From Gemella haemolysans (GTDB lineage: Bacteria; Bacillota; Bacilli; Staphylococcales; Gemellaceae), in the NCBI RefSeq assembly GCF_028308085.1, contig NZ_JAQMFS010000027.1, positions 1-64,000 on the forward strand: a stretch of 64,000 bases of DNA. Direction: 5' to 3'. Under the pieces are notes generated by a model. It saw only the letters and a program-made list of their open reading frames with translations, ran no database searches and was not told the DNA's origin. This document shows positions 18,072 to 28,454 of the stretch, piece by piece. Numbering within the stretch: position 1 is the first letter of the stretch; each line of letters opens with the position of its first letter. Made by a program: the position numbers and the translations under genes.

Positions 18072-18923
18072 TTATCTAGCTAGTAAATCGTAAGCGGCAG
18101 TTAATGTATTTCTCATTAACATTGTGATTGTTAAAGGCCCTACCCCTCCTGGAACAGGAGAAATATAAGCAACCTTATCAATAAATTCATCTAGATTTAC
18201 ATCTCCAACTAACTTACCATCTTTATAGTTATTTCCTACATCGATAATAGTACATGTTGGTTTTACTTTTTCTTTTCCACTTAAGAAATGTGCAGCTCCA
18301 ACACAGCTAACAATAATGTCAGCTTGTTCGATTAAAGATTCTAAATCTTTAGTTCTAGAGTGAGCTGTTATTACAGTTGCATTATTTTGTAAAAGTAAAG
18401 TTGAAATTGGTTTACCAACAATATTACTTCTACCTATTACTAATGCAAGTTTCCCAGAGATTTCTTCTCCAGTTGATTTAATCATCTCTAAAATCCCGAG
18501 TGGAGTACATGGAATAAGTTTAGCTTCTCCAATTACTAATTTACCTACATTAATTGGATGAAATCCATCAACATCTTTATCCGGACTTACAGCATTTAAT
18601 ACTTTTTCAGCATCAATATGTTTTGGTAATGGTAATTGAACTAAAATTCCATGAACTTTTTTATCTTTATTTAATTTTTCAATTTCAGTTAATAAATCAT
18701 CAGTAGAAATTTCCTCAGGTAATTCTATTTTTATTGAATTAATATTATTTTCAATACAAGCTTTATGTTTAGAATTAACATAACTTCTTGACGCTTTATT
18801 ATCTCCGACTAACACAACCGCAAGTGTTGGTTCAACACCTTTTTCTCTTAAAGCAGTTGCTTCGTCTTTAATCTCTCCTCGCAATTTCTTTGCAAGTTCA
18901 GTCCCACTAATGATTTTTGTCAT
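18072..18923 (-). CDS. folD: Bifunctional methylenetetrahydrofolate dehydrogenase/cyclohydrolase
   Basis: FolD (283 residues) interconverts methylene- and formyl-tetrahydrofolate in one-carbon metabolism. Landmarks are VGDNKASRSYVNSKHKACIE (with the catalytic Lys region), HGILVQLPLPKHID, PDKDVDGFHPINVGKL, VIGRSNIVGKPISTLLL and PVPGGVGPLTITMLM. The length is normal. Its start overlaps the plsY stop by 17 bases, so the two are probably cotranscribed. Confidence 0.96.
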   Translation of the reverse strand: MTKIISGTELAKKLRGEIKDEATALREKGVEPTLAVVLVGDNKASRSYVNSKHKACIENNINSIKIELPEEISTDDLLTEIEKLNKDKKVHGILVQLPLPKHIDAEKVLNAVSPDKDVDGFHPINVGKLVIGEAKLIPCTPLGILEMIKSTGEEISGKLALVIGRSNIVGKPISTLLLQNNATVITAHSRTKDLESLIEQADIIVSCVGAAHFLSGKEKVKPTCTIIDVGNNYKDGKLVGDVNLDEFIDKVAYISPVPGGVGPLTITMLMRNTLTAAYDLLAR

Positions 18924-19530
18924 TCTTTGTTCCCCTTTTTATTTTTAATTTCGATTGATTTTCTGTCCCGTTTAATAATCTTTTTATATTCTTTTTATGC
19001 ATATAAATTACAAATACACACATAACCATCATAACCCATTTATCAATACCAACTTCAAAAAAGCCAAGATATCCGATAGCTGTCAAACTGATTAGAATAC
19101 TTCCTAATGAAACATAACCAGTTAAAAATAGTGTTGAAAAGAATATAGCTAATAATAATAAACTTAACATTGGATAAAGGAAGATAAACACTCCTGATCC
19201 TGTAGCTACCGCTTTTCCACCTTTGAAGTTTGCAAAGATAGGAAACACATGCCCTATCATTGCAAAAGCTCCAAATATTGATAGATAATCAACTCTACCA
19301 AGCAGCAAAGTTGGAAGAAATGTTGCTATTATCCCCTTAGAAACATCACAGATAAACACTGTTACTCCAGCTTTCTTACCAAGACATCTGAATGTATTTG
19401 TCGTTCCTAAGTTTCCACTTCCTAATGTTCTAATATCAGTATTATAAAATACTTTTCCTACGATTAATGCAAATGGTATAGAACCAATTACATATGCTAA
19501 AATACAAAATAATATTATTTGTGTAATCAT
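18907..19530 (-). CDS. plsY: Glycerol-3-phosphate acyltransferase PlsY
   Basis: The 207-residue integral membrane enzyme transfers the acyl group from acyl-phosphate to glycerol-3-phosphate, the first step in phospholipid synthesis. About five transmembrane helices are visible. The conserved loops are IGSIPFALIVGK, LGSGNLGTTNTFR and GHVFPIFANFKGGKAVATGSG. The C-terminus is a basic tail. It follows pheT by 7 bases, so the pheS-pheT-plsY-folD genes form one directional cluster. Confidence 0.95.
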   Translation of the reverse strand: MITQIILFCILAYVIGSIPFALIVGKVFYNTDIRTLGSGNLGTTNTFRCLGKKAGVTVFICDVSKGIIATFLPTLLLGRVDYLSIFGAFAMIGHVFPIFANFKGGKAVATGSGVFIFLYPMLSLLLLAIFFSTLFLTGYVSLGSILISLTAIGYLGFFEVGIDKWVMMVMCVFVIYMHKKNIKRLLNGTENQSKLKIKRGTKNDKNH

Positions 19531-19537
19531 AGACTAC

Positions 19538-21931
19538 CTACCTAATAATTGCTCCGTACGCTGTAAGTGCAGCAAGTACTTTTTCATGAACCGCTGTTAC
19601 TTCTTCATCTGTTAAAGTTTTTTGTTTATCGCTATAAGTAATAGTTAGAGCCAATGATTTTTTACCTGCTAATAATTCAGCACCAGCATATAAATCGAAT
19701 AGTTCTACATTAGTAATAAGCTTACTATTTACAGATTCGATTACATTATAAATATTTTGATATTCGTCTTTAACATCAACTAACATAGCTATATCACGTG
19801 TAATTTCAGGATATTTCGTTACTTCTTCATATTTAGGTTTAACTTTACTTTCTGAAATCACTTCATCTAAATTAATTTCAAATACATAAGTAGTATTTAG
19901 ACCAAGTTTATCAGCAACTTGTGGATGAACCTCTCCGATGAAACCAATACGTTTTTCTCCTAAGTATACTTCAGCAAAACGTCCTGGGTGCATTCCTTCA
20001 AGAGTAGATTTTTTGTATGTAACTTTTTCTTCTAATCCTAAACGTTCAAATACAACTTCTAGGTATCCTTTAGCTGCGAAGAAATCTAGAGTACTGCTTT
20101 CTTTAAGCCATTTAGTTACTCTTTCTTCCCCAGTTAATGCAGCACTTAAATATAATGTTTCTTTAGGTTGAATATTGTCATCACCACTTCCGAAAAATAC
20201 GCGACCAATTTCTAATAATTTAAGGTCTTTTTGTTTTCTAGCTACGTTATATTGAACTGTATTTAATAATCCTGGAATCAAACTTTGACGTAATGTCGAG
20301 TGAGTTTCAGTCATAGGCATTAATAACCTAACTTTATGGTGATCTTCTAAAGTATACCCCGTAGCTTCTTCTTCAGATACTAATGAATAGTTGATAGTAT
20401 CATTAAATCCTAAGCTAGCATATAGCCCTCGTAGATCACGTACCATTCTTTGAGAATAAGTTAATCCACCTTTAGTAGTTTTAGAGAATTTCGGTAATGT
20501 TGATGCTAAATTATCGTATCCATAAATTCTAATAACTTCTTCTACTAAATCTTGTTTAATAGAGATATCAGGTCTTCTTGTCGGTATTTTAACAACTAAG
20601 TTTTCTCCTGTTACTTCTACTGTAAAGCTCAATCCTTCAAGAATTGCTACTATTTCTTCAGTTGATAATGTAATTCCCAGATAGTTGTTAATATAAGAAG
20701 TTGAAATTTCTACAACTTTCTCTTCTTCTTTATTTACTACTCCAACAGAACTTTCAACTACAGCATTCGGACATAATTCTAAAATTAATTCTACTGCACG
20801 AGCAAGTGCTGCTTTTTGCATATTAGGATCAATTCCTTTTTCAAATCTTGCAGAAGAATCACTTCTTAATCCGTGTGCTGCAGAAGTACGACGTACTGAT
20901 GTAGGATTGAAATATGCAGATTCTAAAATAATGTTTTTAGTTTTTTCACTCACTTCTGAATTTTTACCACCCATTACTCCACCAAGAGCAATCGCACGAG
21001 TTCCATCAGTAATTACTAAATCAGTTGTTTGTAATTTTCTTTCTTCTCCATCAAGAGTTTCAAGAACCTCACCTTCTTTAGCATCACGAACTACAATTTT
21101 ATCTCCTACTAAATCTTTATCAAAAGCATGCATTGGTTGACCAAACTCTAAAAGTACGTAGTTTGTAATATCCACAATATTATTAATTGGACGGATTCCA
21201 GAATTCATAAGTCTTGTTTGTAGCCATAATGGAGAATCTTTAACTTCTACATTTTTAACAACTTGACCTACATAGTTTCTACAAGAATCACTTTCAATAG
21301 CAACTTGTAATGAAGTTGCTTCATAGTTTTCTTCTTTTTCAACATCTTTAAAATCAACTTTATTATTATATAAAGCACCTAATTCATAAGTAAGACCACG
21401 CATACTAAGTGCATCAGCTCTGTTTGGAGTAATTGAAAGATCTAAGATGTAATCATTTAATCCTAACAATTCAACAACATCAGAACCAAGCTCTTGTTCA
21501 GTTTCAAAAACGTAGATACCTTCTTGATAATTTTTAGGTACTACGCTCTTAGTTAATCCTAATTCACCTAATGAACAAATCATACCTTGTGATTCTACAC
21601 CACGAAGTTTAGCTTTTTTAATTTTAATTCCTGGTAATTTTGCTCCAACTTTAGCAACAATTACATATTGTCCAGCATCAACATTTGGCGCACCACAAAC
21701 AATTTGTAAGTTTTCTTCTTCACCAACGTTTACTTGACATACATTTAATTTTTCAGCATCTGGATGTTTTTCTTTAGACTCAACATAACCAACTACTACG
21801 CCAGAAATTTCTTCTGCTAAATACTCAACACCTTCTACTTCAATACCACCACGAGTGATTTTTTCAGCTAATTCATTAGCATTATCTTCAATATTTGTAT
21901 ATTGTTTTAACCAATTATAACTTACTAACAT
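19538..21931 (-). CDS. pheT: Phenylalanine-tRNA ligase beta subunit
   Basis: PheT (797 residues) forms the alpha2-beta2 PheRS with PheS. Domains in order are the EMAP/tRNA-binding domain (about 40-150, with PDAEKLNVCQVNVGE), B3/B4 editing (about 210-400, with GLRSDSSARFEKGIDP), B5 (about 405-475), the catalytic-like core, and the C-terminal anticodon-binding FDX-ACB domain (KYPEITRDIAMLVD). The full family length is present. It begins 12 bases after pheS. Confidence 0.97.
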   Translation of the reverse strand: MLVSYNWLKQYTNIEDNANELAEKITRGGIEVEGVEYLAEEISGVVVGYVESKEKHPDAEKLNVCQVNVGEEENLQIVCGAPNVDAGQYVIVAKVGAKLPGIKIKKAKLRGVESQGMICSLGELGLTKSVVPKNYQEGIYVFETEQELGSDVVELLGLNDYILDLSITPNRADALSMRGLTYELGALYNNKVDFKDVEKEENYEATSLQVAIESDSCRNYVGQVVKNVEVKDSPLWLQTRLMNSGIRPINNIVDITNYVLLEFGQPMHAFDKDLVGDKIVVRDAKEGEVLETLDGEERKLQTTDLVITDGTRAIALGGVMGGKNSEVSEKTKNIILESAYFNPTSVRRTSAAHGLRSDSSARFEKGIDPNMQKAALARAVELILELCPNAVVESSVGVVNKEEEKVVEISTSYINNYLGITLSTEEIVAILEGLSFTVEVTGENLVVKIPTRRPDISIKQDLVEEVIRIYGYDNLASTLPKFSKTTKGGLTYSQRMVRDLRGLYASLGFNDTINYSLVSEEEATGYTLEDHHKVRLLMPMTETHSTLRQSLIPGLLNTVQYNVARKQKDLKLLEIGRVFFGSGDDNIQPKETLYLSAALTGEERVTKWLKESSTLDFFAAKGYLEVVFERLGLEEKVTYKKSTLEGMHPGRFAEVYLGEKRIGFIGEVHPQVADKLGLNTTYVFEINLDEVISESKVKPKYEEVTKYPEITRDIAMLVDVKDEYQNIYNVIESVNSKLITNVELFDLYAGAELLAGKKSLALTITYSDKQKTLTDEEVTAVHEKVLAALTAYGAIIR

Positions 21932-21943
21932 TACTACCTCCTA

Positions 21944-22966
21944 TTAATCGTTTCTATCACTATTGAATTGTTGTAAGAATCTTACATCATTTGTGTAGAA
22001 ACTTCTAATATCGCTAATACCATATTTTAACATCGCAACACGTTCTGGTCCCATACCAAAAGCAAATCCAGTATAAACTTCTGGATCAAAACCAGCCATT
22101 TTTAGAACATTAGGGTGAACCATACCTGCTCCTAAAATTTCTAACCATTTAATGTTTTCTTCATCATCCTCGTTACCCCAAGATACATCAACCTCTACAG
22201 ATGGTTCAGTAAATGGGAAGAAACTTGGACGTAGACGGATTTTTTTGTTTTCCCCGAATACAGCTTTAATAAAGTGTTCTAAAGTCCCTTTTAAATCACT
22301 AAATGTAATATTTTTATCAACTACTAATCCTTCAATTTGTGTAAACTGATGAGAGTGAGTAGCATCATCATTGTCACGACGGAATACTTTACCAGGGCAA
22401 ATAATCTTGATTGGTCCTTCACCATTAGCTTTTAACATTTCACGAGCTTGAACAGGTGAAGTTTGTGTTCTCATTAACAGCTCATTTGTAATATAGAATG
22501 AATCTTGCATATCACGAGCCGGGTGATCTTTTGGTAAGTTTAACATTTCAAAGTTAAACTTGTCAGTTTCAACCTCTGGCCCTTCTGCAACAGAATATCC
22601 CATTGAAATAAAGATTTCTTCAATTTCTTGAATAATTTTGTTTAACGGATTTAATCCACCTAGTTGTACTTTTTTACTAGGAAGAGTCACATCAATCTCT
22701 TCGCTAGCTAATTTCAACTCTAATGCTACTTTGGCTAGTTCAGCTTTTTTTGCTTCTAAGCTATCATTAATGAACGTTTTCACTTCATTAACAAGTTTCC
22801 CAAAAGTTGGTCTTTCTTCTGGTGATAAATCACGTGCACCTTTCATAACTTCTGTTAATGCACCTTTTTTCCCTAAAAATTTAACTCTTAGGTCATAAAG
22901 TTTTTTTTCATCTTTAATTGTTTTAACTAATTCTAAATATTCTTTTCTTATATTCTCTAAAGTCAT
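21944..22966 (-). CDS. pheS: Phenylalanine-tRNA ligase alpha subunit
   Basis: PheS (340 residues) is the catalytic class II subunit. It has an N-terminal coiled coil (about 1-90), motif 1 around [18 protein letters not shown], motif 2 with [19 protein letters not shown], and motif 3 in [18 protein letters not shown]. It is the first gene after a Phe T-box leader, so expression should rise when tRNA-Phe is uncharged. Confidence 0.97.
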   Translation of the reverse strand: MTLENIRKEYLELVKTIKDEKKLYDLRVKFLGKKGALTEVMKGARDLSPEERPTFGKLVNEVKTFINDSLEAKKAELAKVALELKLASEEIDVTLPSKKVQLGGLNPLNKIIQEIEEIFISMGYSVAEGPEVETDKFNFEMLNLPKDHPARDMQDSFYITNELLMRTQTSPVQAREMLKANGEGPIKIICPGKVFRRDNDDATHSHQFTQIEGLVVDKNITFSDLKGTLEHFIKAVFGENKKIRLRPSFFPFTEPSVEVDVSWGNEDDEENIKWLEILGAGMVHPNVLKMAGFDPEVYTGFAFGMGPERVAMLKYGISDIRSFYTNDVRFLQQFNSDRND

Positions 22967-23029
22967 AAGTTCCTCCTTAAAAATTTAATATAAAGACATT
23001 GGTATAAGTTCTATTATTTATCCAAAATA

Positions 23030-23058
23030 AAAAGCCCTCAAGACTAAGTCTCAAGGGA
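23030..23058 (-). terminator. T-box conditional terminator before pheS
   Basis: The minus strand has the stem CCCTTGAGACT/AGTCTTGAGGG around a short loop, followed by CTTTTTA. It competes with the antiterminator next to it. Confidence 0.85.
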
Positions 23059-23270
23059 CGAATATATCGTGGTACCACCCGCATTTTAAAGCAATTTGCT
23101 TCCTTAATATGGTTTTTAACGGGTACCAACCGATTGTACTCATAATCTACTTATACAATTACTCATAAGCTGAAAATATATTCTCAGTTAGTACAACTCT
23201 TTCAGTCACGTAGTTGCTCCCTGTTAAAAAACATCCAATATACCGTCTTAATCATCGTTTTTGAAAAATT
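23030..23270 (-). promoter_or_regulatory. T-box leader regulating pheST (Phe specifier UUC)
   Basis: On the minus strand the conserved T-box antiterminator core GCGGGTGGTACCACG lies at about 23067-23083, followed by the terminator at 23030-23058. Upstream is a long structured stem I region. A UUC triplet followed by A at 23172-23174 fits a Phe specifier, which agrees with the downstream pheS. T-boxes sense uncharged tRNA and permit readthrough. The specifier assignment is by analogy and is less sure than the T-box itself. Confidence 0.93.
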
Positions 23271-23281
23271 TTATATTTAAA

Positions 23282-23310
23282 ATGATAATATAAAAACACT
23301 TCAATGTCAA
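23282..23310 (-). promoter_or_regulatory. Sigma-A promoter of the pheST T-box transcript
   Basis: The minus strand has a consensus -35 TTGACA (23305-23310), a 17-base spacer and -10 TATCAT (23282-23287). The 23311-23420 stretch beyond it shows no gene. Confidence 0.8.
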
Positions 23311-23422
23311 GAAATATACGCATTTTCATTGAAAAATCTATAATTTTAAAAATACAAATCACTAAAAATCTAAACTTTAATTATTTAAAATTAATTATTG
23401 TTTACATGTTATTAAAATATAA

Positions 23423-23452
23423 AAAGGTTCTTGGTATAACCAAAAACCTTTC
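23423..23452 (-). terminator. Terminator of ptsHI
   Basis: On the minus strand AAAGGTTTTTGGT pairs with ACCAAGAACCTTT around a 3-4 base loop and ends in T. It is 11 bases past the ptsI stop. Confidence 0.8.
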
Positions 23453-23462
23453 TTAAATTACA

Positions 23463-25175
23463 TTATTTTGTATATTCTTCTACTAATGCTAATACTTCTT
23501 CAGTTGTTGAACACATAATAGCTTTATCAACTAACTCTTTCATTTTTTCTAATGATAAGTTTTTGATTTGGCTACGCGCTTGAAGAATTGAAGTAGCTGA
23601 CATTGAGAATTCATCTAATCCCATACCTAATAGTAATGGAATAGCTAAGCTATCTCCTGCCATTTCCCCACACATTCCAGTCCATTTACCTTCATTGTGA
23701 GATGCTTCAATAACATTTTTCACAAGACGTAAGATTGCTGGGTTATATGGTTGGTATAAGTATGAAACTTTTTCACTCATACGGTCTGCAGCCATAGTAT
23801 ATTGAACTAAGTCGTTAGTACCAATTGAGAAGAAGTCAACTTCTTTAGCGAAAATATCAGCAATAACAGCAGTTGATGGAATCTCAACCATGATACCTAA
23901 TTCGATATCGTTACTTACTGCAACACCTTCAGCTACTAATTTTTCTTTTTCTTCTAAGAATAAAGCTTTAGCAGCTCTAAATTCTTGAACTGTAGCGATC
24001 ATTGGGAACATTACACAAAGTTTACCGTAAACAGAAGCACGTAATAATGCTCTAAGTTGAGTTCTGAATAAGTCTTTTTCTTCTAGACAAAGACGGATAG
24101 CTCTAAACCCTAAGAATGGGTTCATTTCTTTTGGTAAATCTAAGTATGGTAATTCTTTATCTCCACCGATATCTAAAGTACGAACAACAACAGGTTTATC
24201 ACCCATTCCTTCTAATACAGCTTTGTAAGCTTCGAATTGTTCATCTTCAGTAGGTAGTTGATCACGTCCCATGTATAGGAACTCTGTACGATATAAACCA
24301 ACAGCTTCCCCACCATTGTTGTTTACACCTTCTAAGTCAGCAGGTGTACCAATGTTTGCAGCTAAAAGAACTTCATGTCCATCTTGAGTTACAGATTTCT
24401 CTGTTACTAATTTAGCCCATTCAGCTTTTTGAGCTTCAAATTTAGCGTGTTTTTCTTTTAATTCAGCTGTAGTAGCTTCATCTGGGTTTACATATACAAC
24501 ACCTTCTAATCCGTCAAGAATTAAGATATCTCCATTTTTAACTTCTTCAGTAATTGTACTAGTTCCTACTACTGCAGGAATTTCTAATGATCTAGCCATG
24601 ATAGCTGAGTGAGAAGTACGTCCACCAATGTTAGTTGCAAATCCTTTAACAAATTGTTTGTTAAGTTGCGCAGTATCAGATGGAGTTAAGTCTTCAGCAA
24701 TAACGATTACTTCTTCATCAATTAAACTTGGGTTTGGTAAATCTACACCTAGTAAGTGAGCTAAAATACGTTTTGAAACGTCACGAATATCAGCTGCACG
24801 TTCTTTCATGTAGTCATTATCCATTGCTTCAAACATAGAAACAAACATGTCTGAAGTTTCTTTTAATGCGTATTCAGCATTAATTTCTTTTGATTGAATA
24901 TCAGTTTTAACAGTTCCCATGAATTCTGGGTCTTCTAGAATTAATAAGTGAGCTTCAAAAATCGCCGCTTTATCAGCACCTAGATTTTCGTGAGCTTTAT
25001 CTTTAATAATAGTTAATTCTTTTTTAGAAATTTCAATTGCATCTTCAAAACGTTTAACTTCAGTATCAACGTCTTGAACTTTAACTTCTTTAACTGTTAA
25101 ATCAGGCTCAACAAAAATGTATGCTTTAGCAAAAGATATCCCTTGAGAAGCTGCAATACCTTTTAGTTGTAACAT
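23463..25175 (-). CDS. ptsI: Phosphoenolpyruvate-protein phosphotransferase (PTS enzyme I)
   Basis: Enzyme I (570 residues) takes phosphate from PEP and passes it to HPr, feeding all PTS sugar permeases. The phosphorylated His189 lies in [13 protein letters not shown]. The C-terminal PEP-binding barrel shows [53 protein letters not shown] and the active-site Cys in GMCGEMAGD. It starts one base after ptsH. Confidence 0.97.
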   Translation of the reverse strand: MLQLKGIAASQGISFAKAYIFVEPDLTVKEVKVQDVDTEVKRFEDAIEISKKELTIIKDKAHENLGADKAAIFEAHLLILEDPEFMGTVKTDIQSKEINAEYALKETSDMFVSMFEAMDNDYMKERAADIRDVSKRILAHLLGVDLPNPSLIDEEVIVIAEDLTPSDTAQLNKQFVKGFATNIGGRTSHSAIMARSLEIPAVVGTSTITEEVKNGDILILDGLEGVVYVNPDEATTAELKEKHAKFEAQKAEWAKLVTEKSVTQDGHEVLLAANIGTPADLEGVNNNGGEAVGLYRTEFLYMGRDQLPTEDEQFEAYKAVLEGMGDKPVVVRTLDIGGDKELPYLDLPKEMNPFLGFRAIRLCLEEKDLFRTQLRALLRASVYGKLCVMFPMIATVQEFRAAKALFLEEKEKLVAEGVAVSNDIELGIMVEIPSTAVIADIFAKEVDFFSIGTNDLVQYTMAADRMSEKVSYLYQPYNPAILRLVKNVIEASHNEGKWTGMCGEMAGDSLAIPLLLGMGLDEFSMSATSILQARSQIKNLSLEKMKELVDKAIMCSTTEEVLALVEEYTK

Positions 25176-25176
25176 T

Positions 25177-25440
25177 TTATGCTAATCCTTCTTTCTTCAT
25201 TGTTTCTTCTAAAGCTGCTAATGCTTCTGCTTCGTCAGCTCCGTCAGCGTAGATTACGATATCAGCGTCTTTTCCAACTCCAAGACTCATAACACCCATG
25301 ATTGATTTTAAGTTAACTTTACGTCCGTTGAATTCTAATTCGATGTTTGATTGGAATTTAGAAGCAGCTTGTACTAATAAAGTTGCTGGTCTAGCGTGGA
25401 TTCCTGTTTCGTCGATTACTTTAAATTCTTTTTGTAACAT
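25177..25440 (-). CDS. ptsH: Phosphocarrier protein HPr
   Basis: HPr (87 residues) relays phosphate from enzyme I to the EIIA domains. The catalytic His15 sits in [10 protein letters not shown]. Ser46 sits in [12 protein letters not shown], the site used by HPr kinase for carbon catabolite repression in Firmicutes. Both sites are present, so a regulatory form is expected. It is the first gene of ptsHI, under a consensus promoter. Confidence 0.98.
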   Translation of the reverse strand: MLQKEFKVIDETGIHARPATLLVQAASKFQSNIELEFNGRKVNLKSIMGVMSLGVGKDADIVIYADGADEAEALAALEETMKKEGLA

Positions 25441-25480
25441 AGTTATGTCTCCTTTTATTTAAAAAAATATTTACATTCAA

Positions 25481-25509
25481 ATAATACCATATGAAAGCAA
25501 TATTTACAA
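25481..25509 (-). promoter_or_regulatory. Sigma-A promoter of ptsHI
   Basis: The minus strand has -35 TTGTAA (25504-25509), a 17-base spacer and -10 TATTAT (25481-25486). Confidence 0.7.
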
Positions 25510-25661
25510 GTGTTTTGTACTCATTCACCTTTAAATATCATATGTATTCTATAACAAAGAAAACCATTTCTTTTCCTATAGTAAGCAATCGCATTGAAAC
25601 TAATGAAAAAATATGAAAACTGATTTTCAATATTAAAATCAAAAAAATAGTCAAATATACT

Positions 25662-25702
25662 AAAAAAGTATCAATTACAAGAGAAGTAACGATACTTTTT
25701 TA
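25662..25702 (-). terminator. Terminator of queH
   Basis: On the minus strand AAAAAAGTATC and GATACTTTTTT pair, with an inner TTAC/GTAA, then T-rich sequence. It lies 74 bases past the queH stop. Confidence 0.75.
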
Positions 25703-25775
25703 TATTATATTATGCTGAAATAATTTAAAATCATTATATATTTATTGTTATATTGTAAACTATATAACAAATTTA

Positions 25776-26540
25776 TTATACTAACTCTCCACCAACCTTA
25801 ATAATTGATTTAAATTTTTCATAATCTTCATGATTTCTATTAAACTCACGAGCATTTTTATTTACTTCTTTAAAATCAATCCCTTGATCTTTTGCTGCAA
25901 AGACGCATCCGCAATAACATTGTCTATAAATATTATAATCATTACACATTTCTACAGATCTCTTATATCCATTATTCTTTTTAAAATCTGAAGGTAAATA
26001 ATAAATTGACACTTGCTCCTGAAGAACATATCCAGCTTCATTAATTACAGTTGCATTTTTCTTAGGACTTAGAGTTAATGCAGATGCAAAATAATCATAT
26101 CCTAACTCCTCTGCTTTTTGAGCTGATGAATCTAAACGCATTTCATAACAAATATGACATCTATCTCCACCTTCTCTATCTTCTTCATGACCTTTTACTG
26201 CACTAATAAATTTACTTGGTGCATACTCATCAGCTAAGAACTTAATTTTCTTATCATTTCTTTTATTAAACTCTTCAACAAAATCTTTTTGTACAAGCAT
26301 ACGTTTAATATATTCTTCTTTCGGATGAATATTTGAATTTGAGAAAAATATAGTTATGTCACTTATCTCTGATAAATACTCAAGTACATAAGTACTACAA
26401 GGTGCACAACAAGAGTGAATAAGAATCTTCGGTCTAAAATTTGTTTTTTCCCACTCTTTTATTAATTCCTTTAAGACATTATCATAATTTATTTTTTGAT
26501 TTTTATGTCTTGTGTTTATAAATTGTTTACTATCGATCAT
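25776..26540 (-). CDS. queH: Epoxyqueuosine reductase QueH
   Basis: The 254-residue protein belongs to the former DUF208 family, now known as the non-cobalamin epoxyqueuosine reductase that finishes queuosine synthesis in tRNA. Cysteine motifs for the metal centre are visible: IHSCCAPCSTYV (Cys44, Cys45, Cys48), GDRCHICYEMR, and RQCYCGCVFA. The SALTLSPKKN segment is also typical. It stands alone with its own terminator. Its start is ATG, with weak upstream signals. Confidence 0.93.
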   Translation of the reverse strand: MIDSKQFINTRHKNQKINYDNVLKELIKEWEKTNFRPKILIHSCCAPCSTYVLEYLSEISDITIFFSNSNIHPKEEYIKRMLVQKDFVEEFNKRNDKKIKFLADEYAPSKFISAVKGHEEDREGGDRCHICYEMRLDSSAQKAEELGYDYFASALTLSPKKNATVINEAGYVLQEQVSIYYLPSDFKKNNGYKRSVEMCNDYNIYRQCYCGCVFAAKDQGIDFKEVNKNAREFNRNHEDYEKFKSIIKVGGELV

Positions 26541-26649
26541 ACGAATTCAATCCTTCTAATATTTCTAATATTTTACTAAACAAGTTTAATATACTTTTTA
26601 ATTTTTTACAATTAATATCATTACTAATTAAAAAGCATTATCAATAAAT

Positions 26650-26711
26650 TAAAAACACGGATATTAATTACTTATACTTTTGAGCTCATAGCAATTTACA
26701 TCCATGTTTTA
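26650..26711 (-). terminator. Possible terminator of ruvAB
   Basis: On the minus strand AAAACATGGAT can pair with ATCCGTGTTTT (one mismatch) across a long loop of about 40 bases, ending in T. It is weak because of the loop size, but it lies just after the ruvB stop. Confidence 0.4.
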
Positions 26712-26717
26712 TTATTA

Positions 26718-27716
26718 TTAACCTTTATAATTTATCCCTAAATGTTGGTATGCTTTAGGTGTTGCACGACGTCCTCTTGGAGTACGCTCAATGAACCCTT
26801 CCTTTACTAGATAAGGTTCATATACATCTTCAATAGTTATACTTTCTTCTCCTATTGTTACAGCGATAGTCTCTAATCCAACAGCACGACCATCATATCG
26901 TTTAATTAGACATTCTAAAATTTTATAATCAATATTATCAAGTCCTTTAGCATCAACTTGAAGCAAATCTAATGATTCTATCGCTAAATTTTTTGCTATT
27001 ACACCATCATTCTTAACTTGTGCAAAATCCCTAACACGTTTTAATAACCTATTTGCAATACGAGGTGTACCACGAGATCTCATAGCAATTTCGTAAGAAC
27101 TCTCTTCATCTATATCACATTCAAAAATATCTGAAGTTCGTTCTATGATATTTTGAAGTTCACTAATAGTATAGAACTCTAAACGACAATGCACTCCGAA
27201 TCTATCCCTAAGAGGTGCTGTTAAAGCCCCAGCCCTAGTTGTCGCTCCTACTAACGTAAAAGGAGGAAGCTCAATTCTAATACTTCGTGATTCTTCACCT
27301 TTTCCTATTACAATATCAAGATAAAAATCTTCCATAGCTGAATATAATATTTCCTCAATTGATCTACTAATTCGATGTATTTCATCAATAAAAAGAACAT
27401 CGCCCGGTTCTAAACTAGTTAAAATCGCTGCTAAATCCCCAGATTTTTCTATTGCAGGTCCAGAAGTATACTTAATACCTACTTCCATTTCATTTGCAAT
27501 AATTGTCGCAAGTGTTGTTTTCCCTAATCCTGGAGGCCCATATAATAAACAATGGTCTAGCACCTCACCACGTAATTTCGCAGCTTCTATAAATATTTTC
27601 AAATTACTCTTAATTTGTTCTTGCCCTATGTACTGACTTAAAAATTTTGGTCTTAAAGACTGTTCTTCACGTTCTTCACCAAAGTTTTGACTAGCTGATA
27701 CCATTCTATCTTCCAT
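26718..27716 (-). CDS. ruvB: Holliday junction branch migration ATPase RuvB
   Basis: RuvB (332 residues) is the AAA+ motor that drives branch migration with RuvA. Motifs are [12 protein letters not shown], Walker [13 protein letters not shown], Walker [10 protein letters not shown], sensor 1 LVGATTRAG, the arginine-finger region LRDRFGVH, and the winged helix at the end ([20 protein letters not shown]). It follows ruvA by 19 bases. There is no ruvC nearby, as is usual in Firmicutes. Confidence 0.97.
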   Translation of the reverse strand: MEDRMVSASQNFGEEREEQSLRPKFLSQYIGQEQIKSNLKIFIEAAKLRGEVLDHCLLYGPPGLGKTTLATIIANEMEVGIKYTSGPAIEKSGDLAAILTSLEPGDVLFIDEIHRISRSIEEILYSAMEDFYLDIVIGKGEESRSIRIELPPFTLVGATTRAGALTAPLRDRFGVHCRLEFYTISELQNIIERTSDIFECDIDEESSYEIAMRSRGTPRIANRLLKRVRDFAQVKNDGVIAKNLAIESLDLLQVDAKGLDNIDYKILECLIKRYDGRAVGLETIAVTIGEESITIEDVYEPYLVKEGFIERTPRGRRATPKAYQHLGINYKG

Positions 27717-27735
27717 AATTTCCTCCTTTCACCTA

Positions 27736-28326
27736 CTATGCATTCATCAATAGTTTTAATCCTTGTTTTACATATTCATCTACACCGTCAAACTGATGAG
27801 TAGAAAGTTTCTTCTCAATTTTTGTAAGTTCTTTTTTACTATATCCTAGTGCTTCTAGAGCAAGGATTGCATCACTTAGATAATTATTAACAGCCTTTGG
27901 TGCACTGCTTATATTCGTCATACTAAAATCAACCTTACCTTGTAAATCAAGAATAATTTGCTGAGCTGATTTTTTCCCAATTCCAGGAAACTTAGTTAAA
28001 TAAACAGCATCTTGATTTTCAATAGCTCCAATAATTTCTTCACTAGTACCACCAGCTAAAATAGCTAAAGCACTTTTCGGTCCTACACCTTTGACTTTTA
28101 ATAGAAGTAAAAAGACTTTCTTTTGTTCTTTATTTGAAAAACCATAAAGAACATTTGAATCTTCTCTTACTTGTTGGCTAATAAATACAGTTCTTTCTTC
28201 ATTCAAGTGATATTCATATGGATTAGCTACTACAACTTCATAGCCTATCCCATTGTTATCTACCACTATATTAGACGGATTTACTTCCGAAATTTTACCT
28301 TTAATATACGCGTACATTACATTCAC
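27736..28326 (-). CDS. ruvA: Holliday junction branch migration protein RuvA
   Basis: RuvA (196 residues) binds four-way junctions as a tetramer and recruits RuvB. The N-terminal OB fold starts YAYIKGKISEVNPSNIVVDN. Helix-hairpin-helix motifs are at LLKVKGVGPKSALAIL and LTKFPGIGKKSAQQIILDL. The C-terminal RuvB-binding domain has ALEALGYSKKEL. Two ATGs are possible (28326 and 28317); AGGAG lies 5 bases before the first and 11 before the second, and most RuvA proteins begin at the second. Confidence 0.95.
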   Translation of the reverse strand: MNVMYAYIKGKISEVNPSNIVVDNNGIGYEVVVANPYEYHLNEERTVFISQQVREDSNVLYGFSNKEQKKVFLLLLKVKGVGPKSALAILAGGTSEEIIGAIENQDAVYLTKFPGIGKKSAQQIILDLQGKVDFSMTNISSAPKAVNNYLSDAILALEALGYSKKELTKIEKKLSTHQFDGVDEYVKQGLKLLMNA

Positions 28327-28418
28327 ACTCCTGATTGATTATTTTATTATAAAATTAAACGAAAAAAATCTCAAGTGTTTTATTTAATTGATGGGTTTAT
28401 ATCTTTAATTAAAAGAAA

Positions 28419-28443
28419 AACTTGGCACTAGTAGTACCAAGTT
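28419..28443 (-). terminator. Terminator of the phosphonate-type lipoprotein gene
   Basis: AACTTGG and CCAAGTT arms flank a loop that itself contains TACTACTAGTG. The minus strand then reads TTTTTCTTTT. It lies 11 bases past the gene's stop. Confidence 0.75.
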
Positions 28444-28454
28444 CATTCTATCTA

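Larger units (their letters stand above)
25441..25775. other. Intergenic region between queH and ptsH
   Basis: It holds the ptsH promoter (25481-25509, minus) and the queH terminator (25662-25702, minus). The part in between, about 25510-25660, is AT-rich with no gene or structure I can support. Confidence 0.6.

Noticed and set aside
28327-28454. Possible short gene between ruvA and the phosphonate-type lipoprotein gene
   Set aside because: Only a terminator hairpin is seen; no frame with a ribosome binding site.
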